Origin: Chryseobacterium gregarium DSM 19109
GTDB lineage: Bacteria > Bacteroidota > Bacteroidia > Flavobacteriales > Weeksellaceae
Direction of reading: 5' to 3'
Assembly: GCF_000430845.1 (NCBI RefSeq)
Contig: NZ_AUMU01000018.1
Span: 39,896 to 103,895 of the forward strand
Length of the DNA stretch: 64,000 nucleotides
In this document: positions 36,214-45,192 of the stretch, piece by piece
Layout: each line of letters starts with the position of its first letter
Numbering within the stretch: the stretch's first letter is position 1
Notes under the pieces: model-generated
What the model was told of the DNA's origin: nothing
The model's database searches: none
The model's input: the letters and a program-made list of their open reading frames with translations, nothing else
Made by a program: the position numbers and the translations under genes

Positions 36214-36334
36214 GTACTAGAAAATCGCCAATTTTCAAACAAACGCAACGAGACCATAAGTAAAGTAGCTCACGACCTAGGCGTGGGCTTACTTACGGAG
36301 TTTGTTGCAAGGTGTTTGGCGATGCCTCTAGTAC
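36214..36334. other. 121-bp nested palindrome (structured RNA or recombination site)
   Basis: Five pairing segments nest perfectly: GTACTAGA (36214-36221) with TCTAGTAC (36327-36334); ATCGCC (36224-36229) with GGCGAT (36318-36323); CAAAC (36236-36240) with GTTTG (36314-36318, sharing one base with the previous arm); GCAAC (36245-36249) with GTTGC (36304-36308); TAAGTAA (36257-36263) with TTACTTA (36289-36295); and an inner hairpin GCTCACG (36268-36274) with CGTGGGC (36282-36288), loop ACCTAGG. It is GC-richer than its surroundings and lies in a gene-free 555-base gap. A structured RNA, an origin-of-transfer type site or a folded recombination site are all possible. Confidence 0.6.
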
Positions 36335-36645
36335 AAGCGATGATGTAGTGAGTTCCACGCTTTATTTTCCTAATGTTGCCCGCAGTCGCTAAAATCTAAG
36401 CCCGCTTCCTAAAAATATAGTATCAGACTACACGATACAATAGGAGGGTACAACCTATTGCGGCTTTAACAAGCTTACACGGGAACACAGATTTCATTCA
36501 TATTAAATTCTTTCCAGTGTCTTTCGGTCACAGCTCAAAGATTATATCATGTCCTTTTCAAACCAGAAGGCACTCAGGAAAGTTATGTTTTCAATGCTAT
36601 AAATCCTGGTGGCCAGGAAACCATTAAATCAAAAAAACAAAACCT
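36335..36645. other. gene-free border of the AT-rich island
   Basis: No gene seen. CAATAGG (36438-36444) and CCTATTG (36454-36460) form a small hairpin. Composition rises from very AT-rich to moderate GC before the next gene, so the island border is probably here. Confidence 0.45.
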
Positions 36646-37203
36646 ATGAAAAAGAACAGCATAGACTTAGAATCCCGGTTTTGGTCCGGCCGGAACAAAC
36701 ATTCACCCTTATTGGTATTGGAACTGTTTTTCCAGTTCCATGACCTAGCTACGGCGAAGGAGCGGCTCAACCTTATCATGCAGTACGCGGTACAGGGGAA
36801 AACGCGGATTCCGGAAGATCCTTCCGTGGTCTTCCATTTCCACCAGTCGATGCGGTCGTTTCTCCGGGCAGGGTGGTGCCTCAGGAAGAAAGCCGGGAAA
36901 TGGATAGGGGAGAGCGTTCCGGAGCACAGCAGCCCAGTGATGTACGGTTCGCTGTCGGAGCAAGAATACCGGGACCCGGTGCGGGTGTTCCGCAAAGCTT
37001 TTAAGGAGTACTGCTTGGGGGACTTTGAGGAATTCCTGTCGGACGTGGTGTATTTCTCGCTCGGGACTTTTAATAATGTACCGGAGCGTGATATTTTAGG
37101 TCCGTACCTCCACCTGATCAAAATGCTGGATGCGGCATGGCTGATCACGGAACGGAGAAACAGCAATAAGAATCTTCTGCAATCCCTACCCACAGAAAGC
37201 TGA
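36646..37203 (+). CDS. hypothetical protein, 185 residues
   Basis: A soluble, basic and aromatic-rich protein with no motif I can name. It is mostly helical (LLVLELFFQFHDLATAKERL, then HQSMRSFLRAGWCLRK). GC content is clearly higher than in the island to its left. No partner gene is adjacent on the same strand; the lipoprotein gene to the right is convergent. The ATG at 36646 is preceded by a poorly defined ribosome-binding site. It may belong to the same cargo region as the T6SS genes, but that is a guess. Confidence 0.6.
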   Translation: MKKNSIDLESRFWSGRNKHSPLLVLELFFQFHDLATAKERLNLIMQYAVQGKTRIPEDPSVVFHFHQSMRSFLRAGWCLRKKAGKWIGESVPEHSSPVMYGSLSEQEYRDPVRVFRKAFKEYCLGDFEEFLSDVVYFSLGTFNNVPERDILGPYLHLIKMLDAAWLITERRNSNKNLLQSLPTES

Positions 37204-37456
37204 GGTTCAGTTACCGTAGGAATGCGGCCCCAAATCTTTCTATGCGATTCTCTGATACGATGTTTAGATTCCTGCGGAAATCACAGATTCGACGCAGTCA
37301 ATAACAAACAGCGTGTTGAGATGATTATTCACTTTAATTGTAAGGAACAACCATCCGGTGGCTGAGCGGAGCCGAAGCCACGTTATCATCCATGAAAATC
37401 CGTGCAATCCGTGGGATATTTTTTAGCCGCGAGGAAACAAAAGATGTTTTTCAGAA

Positions 37457-38410
37457 TCATTTCGGACATTGGGTGCGGATGTCATCAGAACGGTAATCCC
37501 GGAACAGAATTTTGCCGAAATTTTTATCGGAGCATAAGGCATTATTCTTTCTGCCGTCTTTCCAGACGGTATTTTCCCCGTATTTGGAAAGGACGATCTC
37601 TTTTGACGGTTCGCTGAATCTGAAGGTGATGTATTTTTCCGAAGTGTATTCGTCCGGAACTTCATTGAACAGTTCAACCGTAAAAAACCGGTCCTTCACG
37701 ACCAGTTTTCTGAAGGAATCCCCGAAACTGTTCGGGTAGATATTTTCGTTTTTCAGAACGTCGTATTTTTTATTCTGGTCATTTAATAAAATCAGTACAG
37801 GGGCAATTTTGGTATCAGGATCCTGAGGATCCAGATCGCGGTTATTTGCCAAAACAACAATTTTGTCGGTAAAATGATCATTGTTCAGATCACAGTCTTT
37901 CTCCTCCAGAACAGAATATTTGTCACCGGCAACAGAGGCGATGACCGTTTTGGAATCCAAAGCTCCCGAGCTCTTCGCAGCCGTATTCCCGAAAAACTTC
38001 GGATATGCTTCCCTGACGTTGACCAGATCGACGGTTTCATATTTTCCGTCTTTATAAAACAGGGCATGCCAGGGGTTTTTATACCGTGGGATGGCTATGG
38101 TCTTATCATCTTTTCTGAAAACAAATATTTTCGTGTCATCGGCATTTTTATAGGATACTTTCAGAGAATCCAGGTAGGCTGATGCTTCAGAAAAATAGTT
38201 GTTGGCATCGTCTGCAATGGTGTAGAAATCTTCACCGTTTTTCTTTTTCAGTGCTGCCATCGCCTGATCACCCGGCGAAACGAAAACAATATCCTGATCA
38301 TTCAGAAACATGGTGTCAGATTTTAAGGGAGCCGATGTTGTTTTTTCCCGGGATTTATTGCAGGCGACAGAAAAAAAGGTAATGAGTACGGTTAAAAGAA
38401 GGTTTTTCAT
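37457..38410 (-). CDS. lipoprotein near T6SS effector
   Basis: A 317-residue lipoprotein: the signal peptide ends in the lipobox FSVAC (Cys 17). The mature part has DCDLNNDHFTDKIVVLAN, an Asp/Asn-rich calcium-binding-like loop as in FG-GAP/VCBS-type domains, and a partly repetitive strand pattern. It follows the effector module on the same strand, 152 bases after the TPR lipoprotein. An immunity or accessory role in the periplasm is possible but inferred from position. Confidence 0.65.
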   Translation of the reverse strand: MKNLLLTVLITFFSVACNKSREKTTSAPLKSDTMFLNDQDIVFVSPGDQAMAALKKKNGEDFYTIADDANNYFSEASAYLDSLKVSYKNADDTKIFVFRKDDKTIAIPRYKNPWHALFYKDGKYETVDLVNVREAYPKFFGNTAAKSSGALDSKTVIASVAGDKYSVLEEKDCDLNNDHFTDKIVVLANNRDLDPQDPDTKIAPVLILLNDQNKKYDVLKNENIYPNSFGDSFRKLVVKDRFFTVELFNEVPDEYTSEKYITFRFSEPSKEIVLSKYGENTVWKDGRKNNALCSDKNFGKILFRDYRSDDIRTQCPK

Positions 38411-38562
38411 GATTTATTGGTTTATTTCTAAATGATAACATCCGTTTTCATCCCGTATCATCCTCTTCTGACAAAGTGAAAATTAGGGTTTCCGCTTTAT
38501 ACTTTAATAAAAAACAGTGTTGTTATTTAATTGTACTGTTTCTAACCATAAATCCAATCCTG

Positions 38563-39444
38563 TTATTTAATTCTTTCATAAACCCGTTGCGGTACTTTTG
38601 ATAAATTTTTATTTTGGGATTTCATTAATGACAAATATTTTGTATAATTTATTTTCGCCTGATTCTGATCCTGAATTTTCCAAAGCACATCTGCCAAATT
38701 AAGATAAGCAACAATTCGGTCTGGAAATTGACGAATGATTTGTTCTAACAGAATTTTTGATTGTTGATTGGCCCCAATTTTTTCTAAATTAAAAGCCTGA
38801 TTGTTCGCTGATTCCACATTACTGATGTTAATATCACCGTCTTTTACATCAGGATAGCGAATAAAGAGATCTTCTGTAGAATATTGAAAATTTTGTGTCG
38901 CAAAAGGTGTATTTTTAGAATCGTAAATGGACATTGATGAGCTGGCCTGTTCAAAATTATCCGGAAGTTCTGCGCCTAATGACTGTAGATTTTCATAGGT
39001 TTTATTTAACATATTAAAATTGTCAATGTATAACCTATTGATCATCAATCCATCCTGTCCGAATTTTATAATTTCTTTATCTATTAATAAGATTCCTGTC
39101 TCTGAATAAATAAAATCATATTTTTCTTTGATTTTTGTTGAAGAAGCATTTTGCTCATATAGTAATGAAAAACCGGTGTTATTAGTTTGAATCAGTTCTG
39201 TAGAAACAGACATCTCATTTACCACGAGATTCTTATAAACGGTTTTTTTATTGTTATAGAACACTATTAAATCAGCACCTTCTATTACAACTTTGGGAGC
39301 CTGATTTTCCTTATCAGAATTCTGAAGCTTGCTTATAGATTTAGTATTACTGTTATGACGGCCTTTTTCCTGATGTTCTGATGGCTTTGCACAAGAACTT
39401 AAGAAAATACTAAGTGTTATTATTAATACAAAATGTTTTATCAT
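38563..39444 (-). CDS. lipoprotein with C-terminal TPR, possible immunity protein
   Basis: A 293-residue lipoprotein (signal peptide with lipobox LSSC, Cys 18). Residues about 225-290 form two tetratricopeptide-like helix pairs (EKIGANQQSKILLEQIIRQ, then YLNLADVLWKIQDQNQAK). The preceding part is strand-rich. It lies 5 bases downstream of a smaller lipoprotein gene, which itself is next to the effector. Outer- or inner-membrane lipoproteins in this place are typical periplasmic immunity proteins against cell-wall-degrading effectors. Confidence in lipoprotein nature is high, in immunity function low. Confidence 0.65.
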   Translation of the reverse strand: MIKHFVLIITLSIFLSSCAKPSEHQEKGRHNSNTKSISKLQNSDKENQAPKVVIEGADLIVFYNNKKTVYKNLVVNEMSVSTELIQTNNTGFSLLYEQNASSTKIKEKYDFIYSETGILLIDKEIIKFGQDGLMINRLYIDNFNMLNKTYENLQSLGAELPDNFEQASSSMSIYDSKNTPFATQNFQYSTEDLFIRYPDVKDGDINISNVESANNQAFNLEKIGANQQSKILLEQIIRQFPDRIVAYLNLADVLWKIQDQNQAKINYTKYLSLMKSQNKNLSKVPQRVYERIK

Positions 39445-39449
39445 TGAGT

Positions 39450-39938
39450 TTATTTAAAATTTAAATGCTCATCATTTATTATACTGTATATCAGAAACTT
39501 TCCTGAATCATCCTTTTTTACCAGGACATCAATATTTGTTTTTGCTTCATCTTGTCCACCAAACTGTAAAAAACTTACTCTGTACTCATCATTATTTTTT
39601 AAAGGTTTTATTTCTAAGGATTTTTTGATGCTTTCGCCATTATAATCCTGCCCTTTTATAAAAGGATCATAATCAATAATTAAATTTTCAGGATTCTTAG
39701 TCAAACTGTCAATTCTTTTTAATACCCTGCTTGAAACAAAATCCTTCATTGATTTTTTCTTGTCAAGAGGTTCATCTGAACTGTAAAAATTAAGGTAAAA
39801 ATCCCTGAGCATCTTAATCGCTTCTTTAGAATGTGTATTTTTCTGTACCATACCTGTTACTGAATGCGGATTTATTTTCATTTCCTGTTTACAATAGATA
39901 AAGAAAAAAGAGACAATTAAAAATGATATTATTTTCAT
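39450..39938 (-). CDS. small lipoprotein, candidate immunity protein
   Basis: A 162-residue lipoprotein (signal FLIVSFFFIYC, Cys 16) directly downstream of the peptidoglycan-hydrolase effector with a gap of 17 bases. It has a helical part with SKEAIKMLRDFYLNFYSS and a C-terminal sheet (YRVSFLQFGGQ, then DVLVKKDDSGKFLIYSI), reminiscent of DUF3828/NTF2-like folds. Adjacent position, size and periplasmic location make it the best immunity candidate for the effector. Confidence 0.65.
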   Translation of the reverse strand: MKIISFLIVSFFFIYCKQEMKINPHSVTGMVQKNTHSKEAIKMLRDFYLNFYSSDEPLDKKKSMKDFVSSRVLKRIDSLTKNPENLIIDYDPFIKGQDYNGESIKKSLEIKPLKNNDEYRVSFLQFGGQDEAKTNIDVLVKKDDSGKFLIYSIINDEHLNFK

Positions 39939-39955
39939 ATAGTTTTGTTTTATAA

Positions 39956-42307
39956 TTAATTATTCCAGCGGTATATAGCATATTTTTTATCTGTTGAATA
40001 TTGGTTTGCAACCCAGAATGATTTCTGCTTAAAATCAGAGACCCATTGTGTGCCATTCCACATAGCAACATGGCCATAAGGATGTCCTTTCACAGAACCG
40101 AAAGCTGCAATATCCCCTTTTTTTAGAGTAATTGAATTTATATCGGTTCCTACCTTAGTGAATCCGTATTTTACCAGCTTATCCGTATCATAATATTCTG
40201 TAGCGTGCCCAAAAATATTTGCTATTCCTCCGGCATTTATCGCCTTTCTCACGTACTTTGCACAGGCACCTTCAGATTTGGCTAAGGCATTTTTATTAAT
40301 ATAATTTACAGCAGCCTCAATATTATATTTTTCCTTGGTTTGTGGTTTGGATTTACTACTGCTTTCCTTACAGTTACATTCTTTGATTTTTAGGCATTTT
40401 TCTATTTTTTCAGCATATCCCTGTATTTTTGCTGCCTGATCTACACCATTAATCACTCTTCTTGCATTATAATAGTCTTTACTGTTATTCGTAATATAAT
40501 CAGAAAGTTTTCTTCCTGTGAAAACACCTTTCTCACTACCATAGATCATAATCTTCACTGCTAATTCGTGATTAAGGGCATTTTCTCTGTTATCAACAAG
40601 ATTTACACCAAATTTCTCCTGCATTTTTCTGTAATTCTTTTTCCACGTAAGCTGTACATAACCTCGCCCATAGTATTTTTCACCATCGCCTTCTTTGGTA
40701 TTTTCATTATCTTTAGCCATCTTTTTACGTTTGTCACTTTTACCTAAAACAGGATCATACATTTCCTGGAAATATTTCTTTCTGACATTTGCGCTTAGCC
40801 AGTTTGCTTCTTCCACAGGGTCAAATGTATGCCCGGTTTCCAGTTTAGCAGTAGCTAATAGATAGGCAATATGATATTTATTACAGCATCTTTTCTCGTT
40901 AGAATAATACTCGGAAATGCTTCTGAACATTCTTCGCAGACTATTTTTAACAGAATTTGAGAGAGGGATTAGTTTTCCCTGTTTACTTTTTTTAGGAAAT
41001 TCTAACTCGTAATTTTTAAGAAAATATTCTTCATCTATTATACAGCAATCAGCTTTTTTATCACTTTTTTTATCATCCTTTTCAGGTGTAGGATTAACGG
41101 TAGTTGGACTCCTTACTTTTTCCACTTCCATCAGACCATCAGAATTGACACCGAATTTCTGAGATTCTGCTGATACATCAATAGGGATAACCTCAAGGAA
41201 ATAATTCTGTTTTCCGGAGTCGGAATCCATACTTCCGAAATCTATTCCCTTCCCGAATGTTCCCTGGCTGATGGTAAAACCGCCGGTAAGAATAAGATCA
41301 TTTACAACTTTAATTTTTCCGCTTTCGTATACCAGGTCATTACTGCCCAAATCATATTCCCAAATTTTGTACTGGACATGTTTGCCCACCATTCCGCTCG
41401 TCTTGATTTTTACCTGGACTTTTTTCCCGACCTGAACTTTTGTTAACTTGCCGCCACCGGCATCTGCAAAATAGGCATCCAGGATTTTGCCTTTCGCATC
41501 GGGTTGTTTCGGTGTTTTGCCGGTAGAAGTTGCCGGGAATTTCGGAGAATCCGTTTTCGGTTTAGGCTGATAATCAGGATTGGCTACGAGTACATTTATC
41601 TGACTTGCTTTCTCACCTTTACCCAAATAGGTTGCCGTGACATAATATTCGTGGTTGGCCCCTTCGTCGCTGTCGCCCTTCATCAGGAATTTATTGGCAA
41701 CCTGGCGCATAATCTTTTCATCCGCACTCAAAAGAATTTTTGCTTCTGCAATACCTCTTTCATTTACCGTTGCTTTAAAGGTATGCGGAATTTTATTATT
41801 TTTGTTAACCGCTGCATCATGCCCTTTACCGGCAGCATCATCTTCCCAGAGCTGGAATTCGATCTCCTTACCAAATAATCCTGTACAAAAAGCCTGAGCG
41901 ACCAGCGTATCCGTGTAATTTGCCCTGTTGATATCTTTTTTCCCTCTGTTGAAGAGAACAACTTTGTCAATCTGTGCGTTTCTGCTGGCGGCAGGGGTGA
42001 CTTCCAGTTTGCCGAATAGCTTTTTTGATGGTTCCACACTGGGTAAGAGACCTTGCACCACCTCGAAAACCCGTATCTCGAAAAGCTCTCCGGCAACAGG
42101 TTCAAAGAATTTATAATCTACTTTCATTCCTTTTTTCGGAACTCCGTTTTTTGTAATATCCATCCATCCGCCGCTTTTCTGTTTTTTGAAAAGATACCAT
42201 TCATAGCTGGCATTGCTACTGATGAAAGGAAGAGCACCAAATAGATTGATCCCATAAGAATTAGTCTCTCCGACTATTGGATTCTGATTGCCTGTAATCG
42301 CTCCCAT
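39956..42307 (-). CDS. T6SS effector with GH19-like and cysteine-peptidase-like domains
   Basis: A 783-residue protein without signal peptide. Residues 1-410 contain repeated strand-rich, Ig-like modules (AQIDKVVLFN and AKGKILDAYF each begin one; QLWEDD and KIWEYD recur), probably for loading onto the spike. About residues 430-640 resemble glycoside hydrolase family 19 (muramidase/chitinase): LETGHTFDP near residue 491 holds the likely catalytic Glu and YYGRGYVQLTWKKNY lies near 547. From about 665 a CHAP/NlpC-P60-like amidase domain has Cys in EGACAKYVRKA (near 682) and His in YGHVAMWNG (near 745). Two peptidoglycan-cutting activities in one protein are thus predicted. The PAAR-like gene is 2 bases upstream. 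Confidence 0.8.
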   Translation of the reverse strand: MGAITGNQNPIVGETNSYGINLFGALPFISSNASYEWYLFKKQKSGGWMDITKNGVPKKGMKVDYKFFEPVAGELFEIRVFEVVQGLLPSVEPSKKLFGKLEVTPAASRNAQIDKVVLFNRGKKDINRANYTDTLVAQAFCTGLFGKEIEFQLWEDDAAGKGHDAAVNKNNKIPHTFKATVNERGIAEAKILLSADEKIMRQVANKFLMKGDSDEGANHEYYVTATYLGKGEKASQINVLVANPDYQPKPKTDSPKFPATSTGKTPKQPDAKGKILDAYFADAGGGKLTKVQVGKKVQVKIKTSGMVGKHVQYKIWEYDLGSNDLVYESGKIKVVNDLILTGGFTISQGTFGKGIDFGSMDSDSGKQNYFLEVIPIDVSAESQKFGVNSDGLMEVEKVRSPTTVNPTPEKDDKKSDKKADCCIIDEEYFLKNYELEFPKKSKQGKLIPLSNSVKNSLRRMFRSISEYYSNEKRCCNKYHIAYLLATAKLETGHTFDPVEEANWLSANVRKKYFQEMYDPVLGKSDKRKKMAKDNENTKEGDGEKYYGRGYVQLTWKKNYRKMQEKFGVNLVDNRENALNHELAVKIMIYGSEKGVFTGRKLSDYITNNSKDYYNARRVINGVDQAAKIQGYAEKIEKCLKIKECNCKESSSKSKPQTKEKYNIEAAVNYINKNALAKSEGACAKYVRKAINAGGIANIFGHATEYYDTDKLVKYGFTKVGTDINSITLKKGDIAAFGSVKGHPYGHVAMWNGTQWVSDFKQKSFWVANQYSTDKKYAIYRWNN

Positions 42308-42309
42308 AT

Positions 42310-43014
42310 TTATTCGTAATACAATTGATCCGACTCATTGATTTCTTCCTTAAATTCTTCAAAATCCATCACAGGATTATACGTCTGCTGTTCCCGGGAA
42401 TCTGCTTTGTTTACATTACTTTTTCCAGCTTCACTCTGCTGTCCGTGCTTCATCACCGTAATTTTTCCACCTGTTGCACACATCAGTTCAGAGCGTTCCG
42501 TGACAGCACTTTTGCCCATCACTTTTACTTTTTCGTAGGTTTTTTTCCATTTTCCGGCAGGTGAATAAGCGCAGGGATTACCGTTTTTTATACTGCAGGT
42601 TCCAAAAGGCATAGCAATAGGATTAAAGGTAAGATCGTCTTCTGTTACCGCAAGATAATCAGCTTCGCCTTTCTCATCATTCCAATAGTGTTTTTGTTGA
42701 CTGGTGACTTTAAAGTTTGGGAACTTTGTGCCTTTGTCGCAGCATGCCATTCCTTTCTGTACCACAAAATATTTCCCGTCGTGTTCGCTGGAAATGCTTT
42801 CCTCCTTTTTGTCTTCTTCTTTTTTGTCACTATTTTCCTCAGTCGGTTCCGTGTTTTCTTCATCTGCGGCATCCGGTTCTTCATTTACTTCTTCATCAAA
42901 ACCATTCACATCACCGTCAACAAGATCATTATCATTTAGAAATGTTGAAAAACCGGGTTGGAAAAAAGCATGGTCTTTTCCGGATACCTTATTTTTATCA
43001 GGATCTTTTTTCAT
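42310..43014 (-). CDS. DUF4280 PAAR-like spike protein
   Basis: A 234-residue protein. After an acidic, low-complexity N-terminal region (many Glu/Asp/Lys, about residues 30-78), it has a DUF4280 domain: YFVVQKGMACCDKG, then NPIAMPFGTCSIKNGNPCAYSP and ERSELMCATGGKITVMKHGQ. The repeated Cys and the CATGG end are typical of this PAAR-like family, which caps the VgrG spike and carries effectors in Bacteroidota T6SSiii. Its start overlaps the LysM gene by 17 bases and it ends 2 bases before the effector, so all three are translated together. Confidence 0.85.
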   Translation of the reverse strand: MKKDPDKNKVSGKDHAFFQPGFSTFLNDNDLVDGDVNGFDEEVNEEPDAADEENTEPTEENSDKKEEDKKEESISSEHDGKYFVVQKGMACCDKGTKFPNFKVTSQQKHYWNDEKGEADYLAVTEDDLTFNPIAMPFGTCSIKNGNPCAYSPAGKWKKTYEKVKVMGKSAVTERSELMCATGGKITVMKHGQQSEAGKSNVNKADSREQQTYNPVMDFEEFKEEINESDQLYYE

Positions 43015-44041
43015 CGCAGATCAGTTTTAATGTTTGTTTTCGATAAAGCTCACCCTCATTCTTTAAAATAACGGAAGCCTCTGCCTGAAGCATTTTTTTT
43101 GTTTTCTTATCGGTGCGGTAACGGAATTCTATTGTGCCGTCTGCCTGTTCTTCAGATTTTTCGGTAAATGATACCCCGCGCAATACTTCCTGGATACTGG
43201 AGGGTTCTTCAATATAACCTTTTAGCAGAGTTTCTGCTATTCCGGATTCTGTGTGATTGAATTCTGCATTCATTCTGCACTTCAGAAGAAAAGAATTCTG
43301 AATAAAATAGAAATCTTCCGTCCAGTCACAGGTTTTATGAAACCATTCCATCTTCGGAAAAATCAGCTGATAGAGCAATGTGGATGAAAACTGTTTTAAA
43401 ATATACTCCTGATTCCCCAGATTTTCCTGAAATTTGTCAAAATAGGTTCTGTATACTTCACCGATGAAAAAATCTTCAAGATCCGATCTTTTTTCCTGAA
43501 ACTTCTGTTTTAATTTTTCAAATTCAGAAATCCCGGAGATTTTTCCCTGAAAAGGAATAATGAAAGAAATAGGATATATGCTTTCCATACAGGCCAAAGA
43601 GATCTCGCTGATTTTATCATGGGGATGGTTTTCATTTTTTCTGAAGTCATAACAACGTACATCTGCTGTATAATCTGCGGTATCGGTTTCCTGCTTTTTT
43701 TTAAAATTGATATCCACTTTATATTCAATTTCAATGGTATTTCCGGAGAAACTCGAAAAAGTTTCTCTCACAGAATAACAATCTGCATAGAAATCTTCGG
43801 TAAGGTGGAGTGGAGGGAGCTCTTTGTCGGCTTCTCTTTTTAGTTGTGCCGGGCTTTTATATTCTTTTGGAATAATAACCTGCCTTACTCCTGACAGATT
43901 ATTGAACCATAACCTTTCCATTTTTTCGCAATGGGTATTGTGGAAATCCTTCAGCTGATTTCCCGTCATTCCGATTGTATCCCCGATTTTGTCGAGGGTA
44001 TCTCCGGGCTTTACCTGATATAGCAAAATGTTTTCATCCAT
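42998..44041 (-). CDS. LysM-domain protein of the T6SS cargo module
   Basis: A 347-residue protein with an N-terminal LysM-type motif: YQVKPGDTLDKIGDTIGM (about residues 8-25), followed by QLKDFHN and a VIIPKEY end at residue 60. LysM domains normally bind peptidoglycan; in this context they probably help to assemble the spike-effector complex. The remaining part (residues 70-347) is not recognised; it has many aromatic residues and no membrane span. It is the first gene of the minus-strand unit LysM, DUF4280, effector, lipoproteins. Confidence 0.8.
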   Translation of the reverse strand: MDENILLYQVKPGDTLDKIGDTIGMTGNQLKDFHNTHCEKMERLWFNNLSGVRQVIIPKEYKSPAQLKREADKELPPLHLTEDFYADCYSVRETFSSFSGNTIEIEYKVDINFKKKQETDTADYTADVRCYDFRKNENHPHDKISEISLACMESIYPISFIIPFQGKISGISEFEKLKQKFQEKRSDLEDFFIGEVYRTYFDKFQENLGNQEYILKQFSSTLLYQLIFPKMEWFHKTCDWTEDFYFIQNSFLLKCRMNAEFNHTESGIAETLLKGYIEEPSSIQEVLRGVSFTEKSEEQADGTIEFRYRTDKKTKKMLQAEASVILKNEGELYRKQTLKLICDEKRS

Positions 44042-44342
44042 GATGGTATTTTTGTAAAACAGCTTTTCAGCTTTATAAATTTATTAAATAAAAGGTCAGT
44101 AACTTCAAAGAATAATCCGGTATTTTGAGAAAGTTTTGTAATTCTACAAGGCATTTGCAGGTAACGGGATAAATACCGGAACAACAATGACTTTTATTAT
44201 CGATGCAAATTTAATTACCGGAAAATAAAAAGACGCAAAAAGATTGGATGGGCAGCCTTTCATCAGAGTATTGAATTGAAAAACCCAATAGCCAATCCGC
44301 GCAAACCTAACGGAAGTGGTTCGACGACCAACGGGAGTCAAT

Positions 44343-44464
44343 TTTTAAACTTTTCAGCGCGGGCTCAATTTGTAGCGTTTAAAAGTTTTAAGTCTTGATC
44401 TTTTGGTTCTTTTGCATCAAGGCAAAAGAACAAATAAAAAAAACTTTCCCAAAAGTTCGGCGAC
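44343..44464. repeat. long direct repeat, copy 1
   Basis: A block beginning TTTTAAACTTTTCAGCGC, containing GTCTTGATCTTTTGGTTC and the hairpin TTCTTTTGC...GCAAAAGAA, and ending in CGGCGAC is repeated about 325 bases downstream with few changes. Confidence 0.85.
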
Positions 44465-44666
44465 CCGGGAAAGCGCATGGTTTAAAGAAAGCATAATGAA
44501 AATCCAAAATAATGATGAACACAGAATAACAACTCCGACTGCGAGTGAAAGCGACCTAAAAACTTTTAGCGTTAAGCAAATTGAAGGCAGGGGCCACCAA
44601 GAAAAGTTTTATGTCCGAAGCGCGGTGATACTAGTGATCAAAAAACCTGCAGTGAATCCGCGCAAG

Positions 44667-44796
44667 TTTTAAACTTTTCAGCGCAGGCTCAATTTGTAGC
44701 GTTAAGAAAGTTTTAAGTCTTGATCTTTTGGTTCTTTTGCATTAAGGCAAAAGAACAAATAAAAATAAAAAAACCTTTTCCAAAAGCTCCGGCGAC
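44667..44796. repeat. long direct repeat, copy 2
   Basis: Second copy of the repeat at 44343-44464, with small insertions (a longer A-rich stretch). The DNA between the copies (44465-44666) holds no convincing gene. Together they flank a 200-base segment, which would allow loss by recombination. Confidence 0.85.
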
Positions 44797-44964
44797 TATA
44801 GGAAAATATTTTAGTGAAAAGACCACTTATAATAGGGAATTTAATTTTTGTGAAATAATCAAATAAATCAGCTAAAAATTGACAATTATTCAAAGCTGAA
44901 AATTGATATTTCCGGGCAGCAATAACCTGCCGGAAACACCCGATTTTCCGGACATTCTTCGACC

Positions 44965-45020
44965 CTTCTTCGGGAGTTCTTCGGAAAAACCCCCTATTTT
45001 CCGAAGCCGACCCGAAGAAG
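44965..45020. repeat. imperfect 24-bp inverted repeat
   Basis: Bases 44965-44988 (CTTCTTCGGGAGTTCTTCGG and AAAA) pair with 44997-45020 apart from a 4-base mismatch in the middle, around an 8-base loop. It begins the GC-rich repeat patch. Confidence 0.65.
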
Positions 45021-45041
45021 ACCCGAAGCGGACCCGAAGAA
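45009..45041. repeat. 11-bp tandem repeat, three units
   Basis: GACCCGAAGAA, GACCCGAAGCG, GACCCGAAGAA occur head to tail at 45009, 45020 and 45031. Confidence 0.85.
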
Positions 45042-45066
45042 ATGCCGGATATGACCGGTCACAGGC

Positions 45067-45106
45067 TGCCAAAACCTGCCAAAACCTGCCAAAACCTGCC
45101 AAAACC
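45067..45106. repeat. 10-bp tandem repeat, four units
   Basis: The unit CTGCCAAAAC is repeated four times without change (45067-45106), then continues as degenerate copies to about 45127. Confidence 0.9.
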
Positions 45107-45192
45107 GGACACAAGCTGCCAAAACCGGTCCAGGCCATGGCCAATTCAAAAACCGGTGATACCTTTGTTCCGTTAACCCAAAAAAGCAACCC

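Noticed and set aside
36214..36334. Retron ncRNA or integron attC
   Set aside because: No reverse transcriptase is encoded nearby and the ends do not fit RYYYAAC/GTTRRRY, so neither name is justified; it is reported only as a structured element.
36624..37193. 189-codon minus-strand frame opposite the gene at 36646
   Set aside because: It is the mirror of the better plus-strand gene, rich in Arg/Ser as expected from a shadow frame.
44403..44672. 89-codon open frame between the long direct repeats
   Set aside because: It covers most of the repeat itself and its composition is not coding-like.
45067..45106. Possible CRISPR array
   Set aside because: The 10-bp units are contiguous without spacers; nowhere in the window are there regularly spaced repeats or cas genes.
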